Below are positions 1 to 11,269 of a DNA stretch of 64,000 bases, in pieces. The notes under the pieces were generated by a model, which was not told the origin of the DNA, did not search any database, and worked only from the letters and a program-made list of their open reading frames with translations. Made by a program: the position numbers and the translations under genes. This DNA comes from Toxorhynchites rutilus septentrionalis (taxonomy: Eukaryota; Arthropoda; Insecta; Diptera; Culicidae): NCBI RefSeq assembly GCF_029784135.1, contig NC_073746.1, positions 61,044,097-61,108,096 on the forward strand, in the 5' to 3' direction. Within the stretch, counting starts at the first letter, position 1, and each line of letters begins with the position of its first letter.

Positions 1-72
1 TTTCCATGTTAGTGTTGGAATATCTATCAGACAACAAGAATAGTTTACTATTGAAAATAGAAATAGTAATAA

Positions 73-125
73 CTAGCTGACCCGGTGAACTTCATCTCAT
101 CCACAATTCATTGAAATAATTTCGA
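73..125 (+). repeat. Dispersed repeat edge with CTAGCTGACCCGG motif
   Basis: The segment starting CTAGCTGACCCGGTGAACTT resembles a second site in this window at 36389-36420 (CTAGCTGACCCGGTAAACTT). The shared wording followed by unrelated sequence is what an end of a dispersed element would give. Its class is not recognised. Confidence 0.4.
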
Positions 126-477
126 ACACTTATGTTCTCACAGAAATTATTTTTTCTGTACGTGATCTATATTCGTGGTATACAATTTCTTTTTTGACAT
201 ATTAATCTGATGCAGACTAAGACGCATCAAACCTTATACTGACTGCTCAAAACCGTTGCTCCGTTCTCGAGTTAAAGATGAGGGACGGACACCAAATCAT
301 TTGTATTTATTTAGGCTAATGGTTCTGGATTCTTTCTACCACTACAATTCATCAGTATGTTTGAAGTTCAGTTCAGTTCATATAATAAACGTTTTTTACT
401 AGGGCCACAATTTTGAATTTTAATGAGTTAAACTTACAGATTTCTGAACTGTCCAAAAAACGCAATTCAAAAAGCAA

Positions 478-1015
478 TTGTCGTTAAAGTCCTACGTCAA
501 GGTTTCGTTCAAACCTCAAGGCTCAGACCTTTCTTCAAACGTATATTTAAAACAATGGGTTCCAAAATATTCCGGAATTCTCGGAAACACATTCGCCGAC
601 AAGCCGACTGGCAAGAAGCAATTTCAAGATATTCCATGTTCTCCATCTGACATCATCCGTTGTGTGAAACATCAGGTCCGTCTAAGCTGGGATATAACCT
701 GGAGAAACAACAACACTTAAAGAACCAGGCTAGCTTTGTTCGACCGAAGCAACAGTCGATAAAGACTGGTTCTCACCAGTCTTCGGCTTGGTCACATTTT
801 CTTTACTCACTCCTACTTAATTGACAAAACAGAACAACCCTTATGTATCTGTAATGCGGCCCTAATATCCGTTAGTCATTTTTTGCTGGATTGATACCAA
901 AGACACTCGAGCCCGACACGATATAGGTCGAGGCCCTGGAGACATTCTCAGCTGAGAGGAGTCTCAAGAAAACAGTTTTATTTAGCAATTTTATTAGCAT
1001 TTCTGAACAAAATTA
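478..1015 (+). pseudogene. 3' end of an I/Jockey-type LINE (RNase H and zinc-knuckle relic)
   Basis: Frame 478-720 carries a decayed RNase H C-terminus (WVPKYSGILGNTFADK, normally WVPxHxGIxGNxxAD), followed by a segment ending in RLSWDITW that matches the usual tail of LINE RNase H domains. After a frame change, 781-894 encodes a GHxxxTHSYLI stretch and then PLCICNAALISVSH, the CxxC...H knuckle that follows RNase H in many I-type LINEs. A stop (TGA at 892-894) sits where the last knuckle cysteine is expected. Endonuclease and RT are absent. This is an old 5'-truncated copy; the exact clade cannot be settled by eye. Confidence 0.75.
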
Positions 1016-2040
1016 GTTCTTTGATAAAATTTTATCGAATCGAAAAAATCTAAGTCTCAGTAAACAAACAAAGAAGAAAATCAAACGCATACTTCTGACA
1101 CGGTTCAATAGTTCTATCCTGCTAGTAACCAGAAGGATTGAAAATGACTTCTCTCAAGCCCGATATTTAAGAGTTTTGTTTTAGTTTCTCATCCTCTTAT
1201 CCTCTTATCCTCATTAACAAACGTATAATTTATTGCACAGAATGATTGCACAGAGCTTCACGAGTGGCAAGGCAGAAATATTTTCAAAACAAAGCCAATC
1301 AGCTAGACTTTTTTGGAAAAATTTTACAGTTCGTCAATTGAAGAAAAGAAGCGCCGGGACGTAACGAAGCGCGCTTTTCCTGCAGGGAAACGGTAATCGC
1401 CGCGACTGCTGTTGAAGTGCGATATGTGATGAATGTCCTATTCTGATGAATCTGGAAATGAACACCAAATGAATACCAAACCACAGTGTATTCCTCGCTG
1501 CTTGTCTGTGATTTTATGCATTTCTGATTGGCTAATAAATCATTAAGGTTGCGGGCTTGCAATTCAGTTTCCGCTTCTCTTCAGGGACTGAACACCTAGC
1601 GATCTGCAACAATGTATGCGAAATTCTCTCAATTGAGTACAAAAGCCGCCTCAGCTTGAACTTTTGGCTGGTTCGTCACGCACGTTCTCAATTTATTGAG
1701 TGTAAACAAGCTATTTTTTTCAAAATGGCCTTCTCAAGGCTCAGAGTTTAGTTTAGTTCTTCAAATCGGCCTTTTTCCAAACTAGAGGCGAATGAAATTA
1801 GAAATTCTGAAGCCACTATAATTCAAACTGATATTATCTTTATTCAAGTCACAGTTACGCTCCAGCTAGCAGACAGCAGTCTTTCTTAATGCTGATGTCA
1901 GATACAGTTGTTTTGCTCGATATAAAAGAAGAATTTAAGATGGATATCGCATCATTTTTGCTTCTGTGTGTAAATTCAAAATTTTGAAAACGTGAGCCTT
2001 ATATTTGGGGTGCAAGGATTCGAACGTTAATACCTCTTTA
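1016..2040. other. Intergenic, nothing recognised
   Basis: AT-rich sequence with only short, unconvincing open frames. A short CCTCTTAT triplication lies near 1190-1210. A CCAAT-like GATTGGCTAATAAATC stretch near 1527 resembles promoter elements, but no gene follows it that can be recognised. Confidence 0.4.
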
Positions 2041-2042
2041 CC

Positions 2043-2160
2043 GGATGAACGAAGCGGTATGACACCCACTTTAGAATGTTAAATAGTATATGAGTGATGC
2101 TTGATACTTATTGAACTAAACACGTTTTTCCAAATCTCAAATACTGCTTTTAAAGCAACT
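2043..2160 (+). repeat. Dispersed repeat A (copy 1)
   Basis: Related to 3419-3530 and 28122-28250: each has a GAACGAAgxGGTATGACA core, then an ACTT...GATAAAATGTCTACG-like stretch, then CCAAAAACTCGTTTxAATAG. This copy is the most diverged. It has no coding content. Confidence 0.5.
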
Positions 2161-3410
2161 TATTGAATTTACAAAATTCTATAATAATTGGTAAAGTCAC
2201 AAAAATCCATAAATATGCTTGAAGGCTCATCGAAGTCAAGATTGCTTAGCGGTTGATGCATGTCGTTGGATGGCCGTGAAAGCACTATAAACATTGTGCT
2301 CGTCCTGGCCAACCTCAGTTTCTATTTTACAACGATGTTGACCGGGTCTGTAAAAATTTTTGCCTCAGTATGCATTCTCAAAATATGCGCGAAGTAAGCC
2401 TAGTGCAGAGCTTACACCGATGGGCAGAAGCAAAGCAGGAGATAAATGTTAAATAAGACGTATCTCGTCAGTTTTCAAGTCGTGAAGATTGGACATTGGT
2501 TATGTTTGATTGATTTAGCCGTGGAAATTGTTGATCTTATACGTTATCAAATAGATAATAGGGACAAGGGAACAAACATGAGATCGCCTCGGGCCGCATC
2601 GTGTCTAGCCCGAAAAAAATATTGGCGATGCATACTGAGTAGGCAAAGAGGATACAAATCTCGTGCATTGGATGAGAGCTTCATTTGCCTCTAGCCTCGA
2701 AAAAATGAAAATTTGGGAAACTAAACTAAACACTCGGCTTTGAGAAAGTCTCGCTGCCGGTGTCATCTGGTCGATAGCAGGATGACTGATAAATCGTTTT
2801 GGTGACTTTCCGATCGATCAATGAATTTTCGTGAATTCGAACATTATTTCCGGGTTGAAAGTAACTTAAAAGTGCAGTGCATTGCAAGTCGAATGTGAAG
2901 AAGGTATAAGAGCTGCAACTGTCAATACCGCCATCCCACCATCCCACCGTTTTGAGTGTTCTTTGGAGTGCTGTTTCTTTGAGCGTTGGAAATGTAATTT
3001 TGCTACGAGATACTGAAAAACTACTTGAATATTTAGCTCAGTGTTTCAGTGCCGTTCTAGACAGCGATTCATCGAAAGTTCATGTTAATTCTGAGAGTTA
3101 ATTTAAAAATTTGCTCAAATTGGCGTTTTATTCCACGCAAAACGTTCGTATCCCTAACTCGGTGAATGCATTAATTCATCGGCCCTTGTCAGTGGTACCA
3201 AATGTTTGTACTAAAGAGTTCACTTCTTGTGTTCTTGTATTTTATAATGTTTGTTTACTGTCGGTTATAATTTCGTAGTCCTACGTTAACAATGCGGTCA
3301 TGTCTTGGATATCACCCTTCTTTACTTATTTTGTTTTGCGGCCCGCAACAACATGACACGTGTTTGTGACCCCTCTGAAAAAAGGTTGAGTACCACTGGG
3401 TTGAAATAAT
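2161..3410. other. Intergenic, nothing recognised
   Basis: No coding frame with family resemblance on either strand. Around 3330-3400 a phrase ending GGTTGAGTACCACTGGG resembles the ends of hAT-type MITEs; similar CAGTGG-type ends occur near 49940 and 46330. Confidence 0.3.
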
Positions 3411-3418
3411 ATTTTGCT

Positions 3419-3530
3419 GACTGAACGAAGAGGTATGACAAATACTTAATCCAAAAGATAAAAGGTCTACGATAGATGTTTGTTAATTATTGACCCAAAA
3501 ACTCGTTTTAATAGATTAAAAACTAATTCA
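3419..3530 (+). repeat. Dispersed repeat A (copy 2)
   Basis: It begins TGACTGAACGAAGAGGTATG and closely follows the copy at 28122-28250, including the GATAAAA(G/T)GTCTACG and GACCCAAAAACTCG phrases. It directly abuts a Feilai tail fragment. Confidence 0.55.
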
Positions 3531-3537
3531 AGAGCAA

Positions 3538-3592
3538 ATTGAGACGAAGAAGTTTCTCTAGAAACGTTCGTGCCATCGAAGAGGAAGAACAA
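3538..3592 (+). repeat. Feilai-type SINE tail fragment
   Basis: GAGACGAAGAAGTTTCTCTAGAAACGTTCGTGCCATCGAAGAGGAAGAA-like sequence aligns with the last ~55 bases of the full Feilai copy at 23935-24202 (GAGACGGCGAAGTTCCTCTA...). The tRNA-like head is missing and the simple GAA tail is interrupted, so this is an old fragment. Confidence 0.6.
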
Positions 3593-3699
3593 TATGAAAA
3601 TACGAGTACGTTGAAACAGCGAAATTGATGCCAATTAAATGGATCGATTTTCCTCGAAGGCATCCAGGGTTTATCCCTTCGAACTGATTTCATTGAAAA

Positions 3700-4985
3700 C
3701 AACGGCGCGATAGATTTATTCATATATACACATCCCTAAAGCTCTTCCTGTTCAGTGTCATGAATTGTTTGGCCTCATCTTAAGCCACATGATTGCGAAT
3801 ATGTATGTTTACAGTCCAATATAATCTGATAGATTTTAGCATTCTTGTATAGCCAATTCAACTCGATGTCTAAAATGGTATCGATTTCATTGGCATTACA
3901 TCGAATCTTCTGCGGAAGCGAACGTCCGTTTCCACGGGATACTCTATCCGGTTGAGCAAGTAAACTCAGCCAATCTCACGTTCCCATGTCAACATGAGCT
4001 TCCCAAATTCGCACATCGTGGAAACGTGCCTGGTGTCGCAGCGACAAAGAAAAACCTCACCATTCTCACTCGAGCATAATTTTCCATAATCAGCTTGAGG
4101 GCATGATTATGGGGCTGGTGAAAAAAGAATTAAATGTAAAATTCCGAAAATTTATTCAAAGTAGGTGTCCTTTGTGAATTTGCAGGTATTGAGTAAGAAA
4201 ATTCCAACTGAAGATAAATACACTAGAGGCACAGAGAGCGGAAGCTTTTTACCCATTACCGGGGCTTCTTTTTTTGTGCTGTACAACACGGCCAATCACT
4301 TATACACAGATGCACACCCCCCAAAATAAACGTAACAAGGTAGCAAATTTCGTCATTAGAAGGGGCTTTTTCTTCGGATGATTTCCGTACCGGAAGTGAT
4401 GACAAAAACCGCACACTTAGCATAGATGATACACATTTCAAAGCGACACGAGGCTTGTGTTGTGTGTACGGGGCTAAATATTCTTGAGATAGCATTATGA
4501 TGTGGTGCGGGAATGCGCCATTAACTGAGACCCCAGATAGATTTAACAGTCCCGGCGCGTAAATATATAACATAAAACTTCATCACGTTGTAAAACGTTC
4601 CTGTTTGGTGAAATATAATCTTTTCATCGGAATAACATCCTTTGTGTAGGATTCTGTGAAAGAAAAACGCCAATGTTGTCCTATACACACCAGGTTCATA
4701 GTTATGTTATGATGTGGGCTTGATGATGATGTTGGAAAACCAGGTGGAGACGCTGGGTAGATCAATTATTCTACTGGAGAAGGATGGTAATCATGTAAAT
4801 TTTCATGGTAGAAATTTAAAAAAAATAATTTGCATTGAACCTGTTTTGACAATATGATTGAGTAGAAGAGAGCCACAAAAATTCATAATATCACCCAGAG
4901 CATCTCAGATTGTTATATTAGATTGGATAGTGGATAGATTTGGAGAAAATCACAAATAATCTGTTGCTGGGATATTTAAAAGGAT
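3700..4985. other. Intergenic, nothing recognised
   Basis: The longest open frame is about 100 codons on the minus strand (4256-4573) and shows no domain. No repeats or RNA genes were seen. Confidence 0.3.
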
Positions 4986-4990
4986 GAACA

Positions 4991-5071
4991 ACAATATTGT
5001 TAGGCGAACCAGCCCAGGAGGCTGAAAACCTCTCAAATAAAGAATAAAAAAAAAAAAAAAACAATATTGTT
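4991..5071 (+). mobile_element. 59-bp LINE 3' tail with 11-bp target duplication
   Basis: The insert 5002-5060 reads TAGGCGAACCAGCCC-like, then CTCTCAAATAAAGAATAAA and poly(A). It is flanked by perfect direct repeats ACAATATTGTT at 4991-5001 and 5061-5071. The AATAAA-plus-poly(A) end and the direct repeats are the hallmarks of target-primed reverse transcription. The body resembles 3' tails of RTE/JAM-type mosquito LINEs (inference). Only the last few dozen bases were copied. Confidence 0.85.
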
Positions 5072-6417
5072 CTAGTGCTAGTGCGATTGCTAGTTATTAA
5101 ATAGAATGAGAGGGGCTTTGTTGTAAAATGTACACCGAGAAAATTTGATGTGAAAGAGAGAACTAAAATCTATGCCGCCAGGCAATATATCCTTGATACC
5201 TTCGGAATTTCATTGTTCTTTTTCTCTTTGTTAAAGAAATCTAACCAGAAGCTACTTTCATATACAAGAACACAACCAAAAATACCTGTGGGAGATTAAA
5301 TTTAAAACGGAATTATAATTAGGTCAGGGATCGGCTCTTATGTCATGGCCGAAGGTAATTCATTCAGTACCAAAACCAATGCCAGCCAACATTCAAGCAT
5401 CAAAATAAAACAAAAAGACCTAGTCACTTCGTATACATGAGGAACAATGAGAAAAAAAATACACAAACGCGCGATATTATCTGGCACACTTGTACCATGA
5501 ATCGCACGTTTTTGTCGTAGCCACCAACTCTCTCGCTGTCACATACGCATAATTTGCATAACTTGACATTCCACGAGAAATGATACCGACACAAAGCGAG
5601 TGTCAACATTAATTGTATGCTACAGTATTTTTCATTAGATTATGAATCCAGACAAAATGTTCGCATCACGAATAATCTGAATTGTTCTGCTGTTGTGGAA
5701 TAATTTCATTCATTTATCATTCGTTCCTTTTTTTTTGCTTTCCCAAAACTCTGTCATTGCAAGACTGTTTTACCTTAAAGCAGAACAAAAAAAAACGATC
5801 AATTAAACAGAATTGGACGCAATTGGCGATCTAACGCAAATCGTAAACGATAAGTGAAACATCTGGATTTTGTTTTTGAACTAGGAAAATGATGATAATA
5901 TATCGTAAAACTCAAAAACAAATCACGTATATTTCACTTCCGGACTATCCAAGGTAGTTCTCACATGCAGGAACCATGCATTTTTCAACTTGTTTTTGAT
6001 TGTGCTCTAGAATTTTCTTTTTTGGTTCAACCATTGTCAACATTTATACAGTTTCACTACTGAAAGAGATAACATGTTATATATAAAATTGCGCAGAATT
6101 AAATTTCTTCCAAACTCATCGTAATCAAATAATATCTTAGGATTATAACATTGTAATTTATGGAAAGAACTACAAACCTTCCATAAGTTCACATTGCAAA
6201 ATTTAAAACCATCATCACTTTCACCGCAGCGCTGCCTAGGTGTAGATTTGTACGTTAGATCACCAATCAGTTTTGATGTTGATGTTTTTAAGCCAAATAA
6301 AAGCGCATTTCGCGCCCGCATTCCTGATTGGTGCGCCATGATGCACGCCAATTGGTTCTGTTGGCTAATTCCCCTAACAGTATTTTTCAACTTTTGGGTA
6401 ACAGTATCTTGAGGTCT
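5072..6417. other. Intergenic, nothing recognised
   Basis: AT-rich, no gene. Near 6270-6390 there are repeated ATTGGT/CCAATC motifs (CACCAATCAG, GATTGGTGCGCC, GCCAATTGGTTC). They could be promoter CCAAT boxes or decayed palindromic repeat DNA; neither can be shown. Confidence 0.3.
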
Positions 6418-8233
6418 GGTTCCACTTTAAATGTATTTTTAGGTATCTCGATGAATGCAACGTAAAGAGTCGGGACTTCCATTATCTATGTTCCTTAACG
6501 GACAAAGCGCGTCTGATGTTCAAGGGATTTGCAATCTTTTCTCAGCGAAGTTTTCAAGCATTTTCTCAAATGAGAGCCTTTCTCAAGAGCAACTCTCAAT
6601 GGCCACAAGAAGCGTTCCACTTCAGAACAACTCTTTTTTCCGCATCGATGTCGACGATTCAATGCTACAATCAGCGTTCAACAAATTGAAATCCTCGAAA
6701 TCTGTTGGACCGGATGGAATCCCATCATTGATTTTAAAAAAATGTGCTGTTGGATTGATGTCTCCAATGCGGATTTTGTTCAGCTTGTCCTTGTCAACGG
6801 GTATCTTTCCGTCGCTTTGGAAGAGAGCATACATTTTTCCGATCCACAAAAAAGGGGACAAAATGAACGTTGATAACTATCGAGGAATCTCTGCCCTGAG
6901 CGCGGTTTCTAAACTTTTTGAACTCGTAGTTATGGGACCGATATTTTCCCATTGCAAGCAATACATTTCCATCGATCAACATGGATTCATGCCGAAGCGT
7001 TCTACCACAACGAATCTTCTCTCTTTCACAACGTACATATTCGATGGAATGTCCAATGGTGTGAACCAAACGGATGTTATCTACACCGACCTGTCAGCCG
7101 CCTTCGACAAAATCAACCACGATATTGCAGTGCAAAAGTTAGACAAGCTTGGTTTCAGCGGAAATCTCCTGCATTGGTTGAAATCCTATTTGACCGGACG
7201 CTCTCTCACGGTGAAAATTGGCGATTGCCTCTCTGTTGAATTTTCGGCTACATCAGGAATACCTCAGGGAAGTCATCTCGGTCCCTTGATTTTTTTGATC
7301 TACTTCAATGATGTAAATCTAGTCTTGGAGGGCCCTCGGCTTTCCTTCGCAGACGATTTGAAGCTGTTTTGCCACGTGAAGTCTGAGGTTGACGCATTAT
7401 TTCTCCAACGGCAATTGGAAATTTTCCAGATATGGTGTGTGAACAATCGTATGACACTGAATCCGAATAAATGCTCAACGATCACTTTCTCAAGAAGAAA
7501 AGATCCAATTCATTTCGACTATCATCTAGATGGTGTTCCACTAGACAAAGTCGAATGTGTGAAGGATCTGGGTGTTTATTTGGACACCAAACTCAACTTC
7601 AAAGCACGTGTCAACTACGTCGTAGGTAAAGCCTCCCGCAGCCTTGGGTTCATTATGCGTATTGCGAGAGATTTCACCGATGTCTATTGCTTGAAATCTC
7701 TATTCAGTGCTTTAGTTCGCTCTACGCTGGAATATTGCTCATCGATTTGGAATCCATTCTACCTGAATGGAGTCAACAGGATTGAAGCCGTGCAGAAACG
7801 GTTTATTCGGTTCGCTTTACGGCATCTACCGTGGAACAACCCTCATCAGCTTCCAATTTACGAGTGCCGATGCCAACTAATAAGTCTAGAAACGCTACAT
7901 GTACGGAGAGATCTAAACCGCGCCTTATTGATGTATGACGTCTTGATGGCTAGGACTGAATGCCCAGTGATCCTCGAAAACATCAATTTTAACATTCAAT
8001 CTCGAACTCTACGAAACTACGTCTTCCTTCGAGTACCTTTCCGTCGTACTAGCTATGGATGCAACTCAGCCGTTCAAGGCCTGCAGCGGCTGTTCAACAA
8101 AGTAGCTTCGACTACCATATTTCACGAAGTGCGGTTCGGCGAAATTTCATTGTTATGATAAGAAATTTTCATTAATATCATTAGGACAGAAAGTGTCTGT
8201 TGATTTACCAAATAAATAAATAAATAAATAAAA
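6418..8233 (+). mobile_element. 5'-truncated Jockey-clade LINE
   Basis: The coding part of this copy is described separately (6455-8158). Upstream, 6425-6455 reads as the RYLDE-like codons that precede RT in Jockey elements but in another frame, so the element begins before the open frame and has a one-base frame break. The 3' end is a run of AAATA repeats (8205-8233), a tail type common in Jockey-like LINEs. The endonuclease and ORF1 are absent, as expected from incomplete reverse transcription. No clear target duplication was found. Confidence 0.88.
6455..8158 (+). CDS. Reverse transcriptase of a Jockey-clade LINE, N-terminally truncated
   Basis: 567 codons without a stop. The RT domain covers roughly residues 75-335: SVGPDGIPSLILKK (fingers), HKKGDKMNVDNYRGIS, SIDQHGFMPKRSTTTNLL, DLSAAFDKINH (first catalytic Asp), GIPQGSHLGPLIF, and SFADDLKLF with the FADD catalytic pair. 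The C-terminal part (LDxKLNF, LEYCSSIWNP, IEAVQKRF) is the usual Jockey thumb/connection region. The protein would copy LINE RNA at a nicked target, but this copy lacks the APE endonuclease that makes the nick. The start codon given is only the first Met in frame; the natural polyprotein begins far upstream. The intact frame implies a fairly recent insertion. Confidence 0.92.
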   Translation: MQRKESGLPLSMFLNGQSASDVQGICNLFSAKFSSIFSNESLSQEQLSMATRSVPLQNNSFFRIDVDDSMLQSAFNKLKSSKSVGPDGIPSLILKKCAVGLMSPMRILFSLSLSTGIFPSLWKRAYIFPIHKKGDKMNVDNYRGISALSAVSKLFELVVMGPIFSHCKQYISIDQHGFMPKRSTTTNLLSFTTYIFDGMSNGVNQTDVIYTDLSAAFDKINHDIAVQKLDKLGFSGNLLHWLKSYLTGRSLTVKIGDCLSVEFSATSGIPQGSHLGPLIFLIYFNDVNLVLEGPRLSFADDLKLFCHVKSEVDALFLQRQLEIFQIWCVNNRMTLNPNKCSTITFSRRKDPIHFDYHLDGVPLDKVECVKDLGVYLDTKLNFKARVNYVVGKASRSLGFIMRIARDFTDVYCLKSLFSALVRSTLEYCSSIWNPFYLNGVNRIEAVQKRFIRFALRHLPWNNPHQLPIYECRCQLISLETLHVRRDLNRALLMYDVLMARTECPVILENINFNIQSRTLRNYVFLRVPFRRTSYGCNSAVQGLQRLFNKVASTTIFHEVRFGEISLL

Positions 8234-8249
8234 ATTACATCACAGAATA

Positions 8250-8870
8250 AACTTTTTTATTGGGTTGCTCGTAACATAATTGCCGAGTAGACACATAGAT
8301 GGCATCAATGGTGTTTGTGAATGTCTTATGTCGATGTTATGATTTGTTTTCCTCTGACGTTTGTTAGCTCTTTTAGCTTGCTGGGATATTTGGATACTTT
8401 AGAAGCAAATTACACTTATTTTTGTTGAAAATTATTAGTTTGGCGTCAGTTTTTGTGTGGAGTCTAAAAACGAGTATTTTCGTCATATTTTGCTTTTTTT
8501 CGTAAAGGAATATACGCTGTGCAGGCTGTTTTTTAAAGGTACGTGATGTGTATGATGGGGAAGCCTAAAAAAACAGTGCCGAAATTCGTTCTGGAGAACT
8601 TTCGCTCGAGGATAAACAACGTTCAGCTAATGCTAATAATGCTAATAATGAACAATTCAAAACGATTATCGAATTGGATCGTCATGTAACTGAGCGTGAG
8701 ATTGCAAAGAAGTTGAAAATATCGGAATCAACAGTCCACGATCATATAAAACATTTGGACTCGTTAAAAAACTTGATATTTGGGTACCCCATGAATTGGA
8801 AATAAATCCTTTAACACGGTCGTCGTCCATCTCGATTCGGCTGATTTTCTTGCGGGACCCAAATTCAACT
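8250..8870 (+). pseudogene. mariner transposase relic (N-terminal helix-turn-helix part)
   Basis: Between 8645 and 8805 a frame reads NNEQFKTIIELDRHVTEREI, then AKKLKISESTVHDHIKHLDS and LDIWVPHEL. This is the second DNA-binding helix-turn-helix of mariner transposases, including the WVPHEL linker motif before the catalytic domain. The catalytic domain is not preserved; the reading frame degenerates and the hAT-like element at 8879-12125 is inserted directly after. Stops and frame changes upstream show that it is old. Confidence 0.8.
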
Positions 8871-9009
8871 GTCGGTAGCAGGGTTGCCACCTATACAGAA
8901 TATTCTACATTTTACAGATTTTTCGCCAAATTTCAGATACAGAATCTGTATATACAGAATAACAGTTTTCCAGCAAAAATACAGAATTTACAGATTTTTT
9001 AAAATTCAA

Positions 9010-9593
9010 TTTTAAATATTGATTTAATTACAGCGCATACATATATACCTTGATTTTGTTAACTACGGCTTTAGCCATACTGTCTGGCTTAGCTCACCTC
9101 GTTCTATAATGTCTCTCAGCGTCGGCCTTGGTCCTCGGGAAGACTGTTTCGACCTTGTTTTAAGCTGACAGCAGAATGTGGACACAATAAGTTGTCTGGA
9201 CAAACGGATTGGCTTTGATAATAGAGGAAAATAGAGAGTAGTTAGATTTGATTTTTCTTTAAAATTGTATTTTTTCGGTTTATGGGGTTAGTATGGTACC
9301 GTAATCGTTGGGGCTGTTGATGTACCTCGTGGTCATCGTCGGCGTTGTTGCACTGCGGTTGCTGATGGGAGGAAGGAGGGTTTTTTTCGGGATACTCTAG
9401 AATCTCGATCGTACGGAAAGCGTCGCGTGGGATCGTTGTGGTAGATGGCCGGAGTTTTTACGCAGAACACCCAAGAATGGTGTAACGTGGCTCAGAGTTC
9501 GCTTGACGAGATCAGTAGGAGGTCTTCCTTCTCTGTACTTCTTTTACTTCACTCTACCACTCACTTTTTTACTTCACTCTACCACTCACTTTT
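9010..9593. other. Unclassified interior of the hAT-like element, with 25-bp tandem duplication
   Basis: No coding frame is recognised. At 9544-9593 the phrase TTTACTTCACTCTACCACTC occurs twice with a 25-bp period. The segment directly precedes the LINE tail. Confidence 0.5.
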
Positions 9594-9827
9594 CAGCTGC
9601 ATCCCAATAGGAAGTATCCCGTTTCGGGCACACGTACAGAGCATCGAAGACTGCAACATACCAATTATGAGAACACTTGTAATACTAACCTCGAGCCAAC
9701 CGCGAGTAATCGGTTACATATTACTAACATAGTTGTAAGACAAAAATTGTCAAAATATTGGACTCCCGGCCCCGTCAGGCTAACGCCACATGTGCCTTAA
9801 TAAAATATATTTTGGGAAAAAAAACTA
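9594..9827 (+). mobile_element. LINE 3'-UTR fragment, same family as the 38.2-42.7 kb LINE
   Basis: CAGCTGCATCCCAATAGGAA onwards matches, with scattered substitutions, the reverse complement of 38240-38470, the 3'-untranslated end of the minus-strand LINE. It ends in AATAAAATATATTTTGGG plus a short A-run. No coding sequence is included. This is a severely 5'-truncated retrocopy inside the hAT-like element. Confidence 0.85.
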
Positions 9828-10054
9828 AACAAAAATTAACTTACACACTAAACAGATATTATTTGACACAGACAACATATTGTGACCGATGATTCAAAAA
9901 TTATCGGTAACAATTTATAAAAAGCTCAACTATTCTTTTTGTTCCATGTTAAGTATAACTATAATCAATCCGCTAATCGTATACTGACTCATTTGAATGA
10001 TCATATGACTAAACTGATTATGCTGTTCCTAACGTTTGTTCTACCGCAATTCAA

Positions 10055-11254
10055 TGTATAGATCACGTTGACCATGCTTCACTGTCAATTTTTCGTAAAT
10101 TTGGAAAAATGTCGTCGAACGAAAAAGAGCGTCGTGAATTAATCCTGTGCACTCATTTCGAGAATCCGGAGTTGTCACATCGGGACATCGGTAAGATGCT
10201 GGGAATCGTCCAATCCACGGTCAGCAGAGTACTAAAACGATACTTCGAGAACCTAACCATCGACCGGAAGGTGAAGAACGGCAAAAATGGATGCTCCGTC
10301 AGTGAAAAAGATCACAAGCGCGTAGTTAGGCAGTTTAGACGTGATCCGAGAAGTTCGGTCCGGGATGTCGCCAATAAGCTGAATTTGTCAAGTTCATTCG
10401 TCCAGCGGACCAAGCAGCGGAAGGGCCTGCGTACATACAAGGTTCAGAAGGCTCCTAACCGCGACGAAAGGCAAAACATGGTGGGGAAGACGCGAGCCCG
10501 GAAGCTGTACACCGACATGCTGACGAAGCCGCATTGCCTGGTAATGGACGACGAAACCTACGTCAAAGCGGACTTTCGTCAGCTGCCGGGCCTGTTGTTC
10601 TTCTCCGCAGAGGACAAATTCAGCGTTCCGGAGGAGATTCGCAAGCAGAAACTATCCACGTTTGCCAAAAAGTACATGGTGTGGCAAGCGATCTGCTCTT
10701 GCGGAAAGCGGAGCGCCCCCTTCGTGATGACCGGCACGGTAAACGGGCAGGTTTACCTTAAGGAGTGCCTACAGAAGCGCTTACTACCACTATAGAAGCA
10801 GCACGAGGGCCCGACCATCTTCTGGCCGGATCTCGCTTCGTGCCACTATTCACAGGACGTGTTGGAGTGGTACGAAGCCAACGGGGTCACCTTCGTGCCA
10901 AAGGAAATGAACCCGCCCAACGCGCCGGAGCTTCGCCCAATAGAGAAATATTGGGCGATTATGAAGCAGGCCCTCCGGAAGAACCCAAAAGTTGTCAAAT
11001 CGGAGGCGGACTTCAAGAGAAAATAGATTTCTGTTCAAAAAAAACTACAACCTGACGTTGTACAGAACCTTATGGACGGGGTAAAGAGGAAGGTGCGAGC
11101 ATACGGGCTTGGGCTCGAAGTATGAATAAAAAGAAAATGCCAAAAGTTGTTTAATAGTTTTTATTTTACTGTCTAAAATTTTCAAAAGGATCGGTCTACT
11201 GGGCGAGTTTCTACAGCGTTTTTTCCGTGATGCAATTTGATGTGACACACCCTT
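10055..11254 (+). mobile_element. ITmD37E-type Tc1-like transposon, copy 1 (5' end lost)
   Basis: Homology to copies 2 and 3 begins at TGTATAGATCACG; the left terminal repeat and ~175 bp seen in the other copies are missing. The right end is complete, with GATGTGACACACCCTT ending at 11254 followed by TA. The transposase frame is described separately. Confidence 0.9.
10109..11125 (+). pseudogene. DD37E transposase, two nonsense mutations
   Basis: 339 codons (338 residues when read through stops). Residues ~1-110 form two helix-turn-helix units (SHRDIGKMLGIVQSTVSRVL; VRDVANKLNLSSSFVQRTKQ). The catalytic motifs are LVMDDETYVKAD, then FWPDLASCHYS, then ELRPIEKYW; the spacing between the second Asp and the Glu is 37 residues, which defines DD37E rather than the DD34E of classical Tc1. 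Codon 229 is TAG (10793-10795; TTG in the other copies) and a second TAG lies near 11023 where the others have TGG (Trp). Unlike copies 2 and 3, codon 35 is still CAA (Gln). Not functional. Confidence 0.9.
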
Positions 11255-11269
11255 TATGTTATTGTTGAT

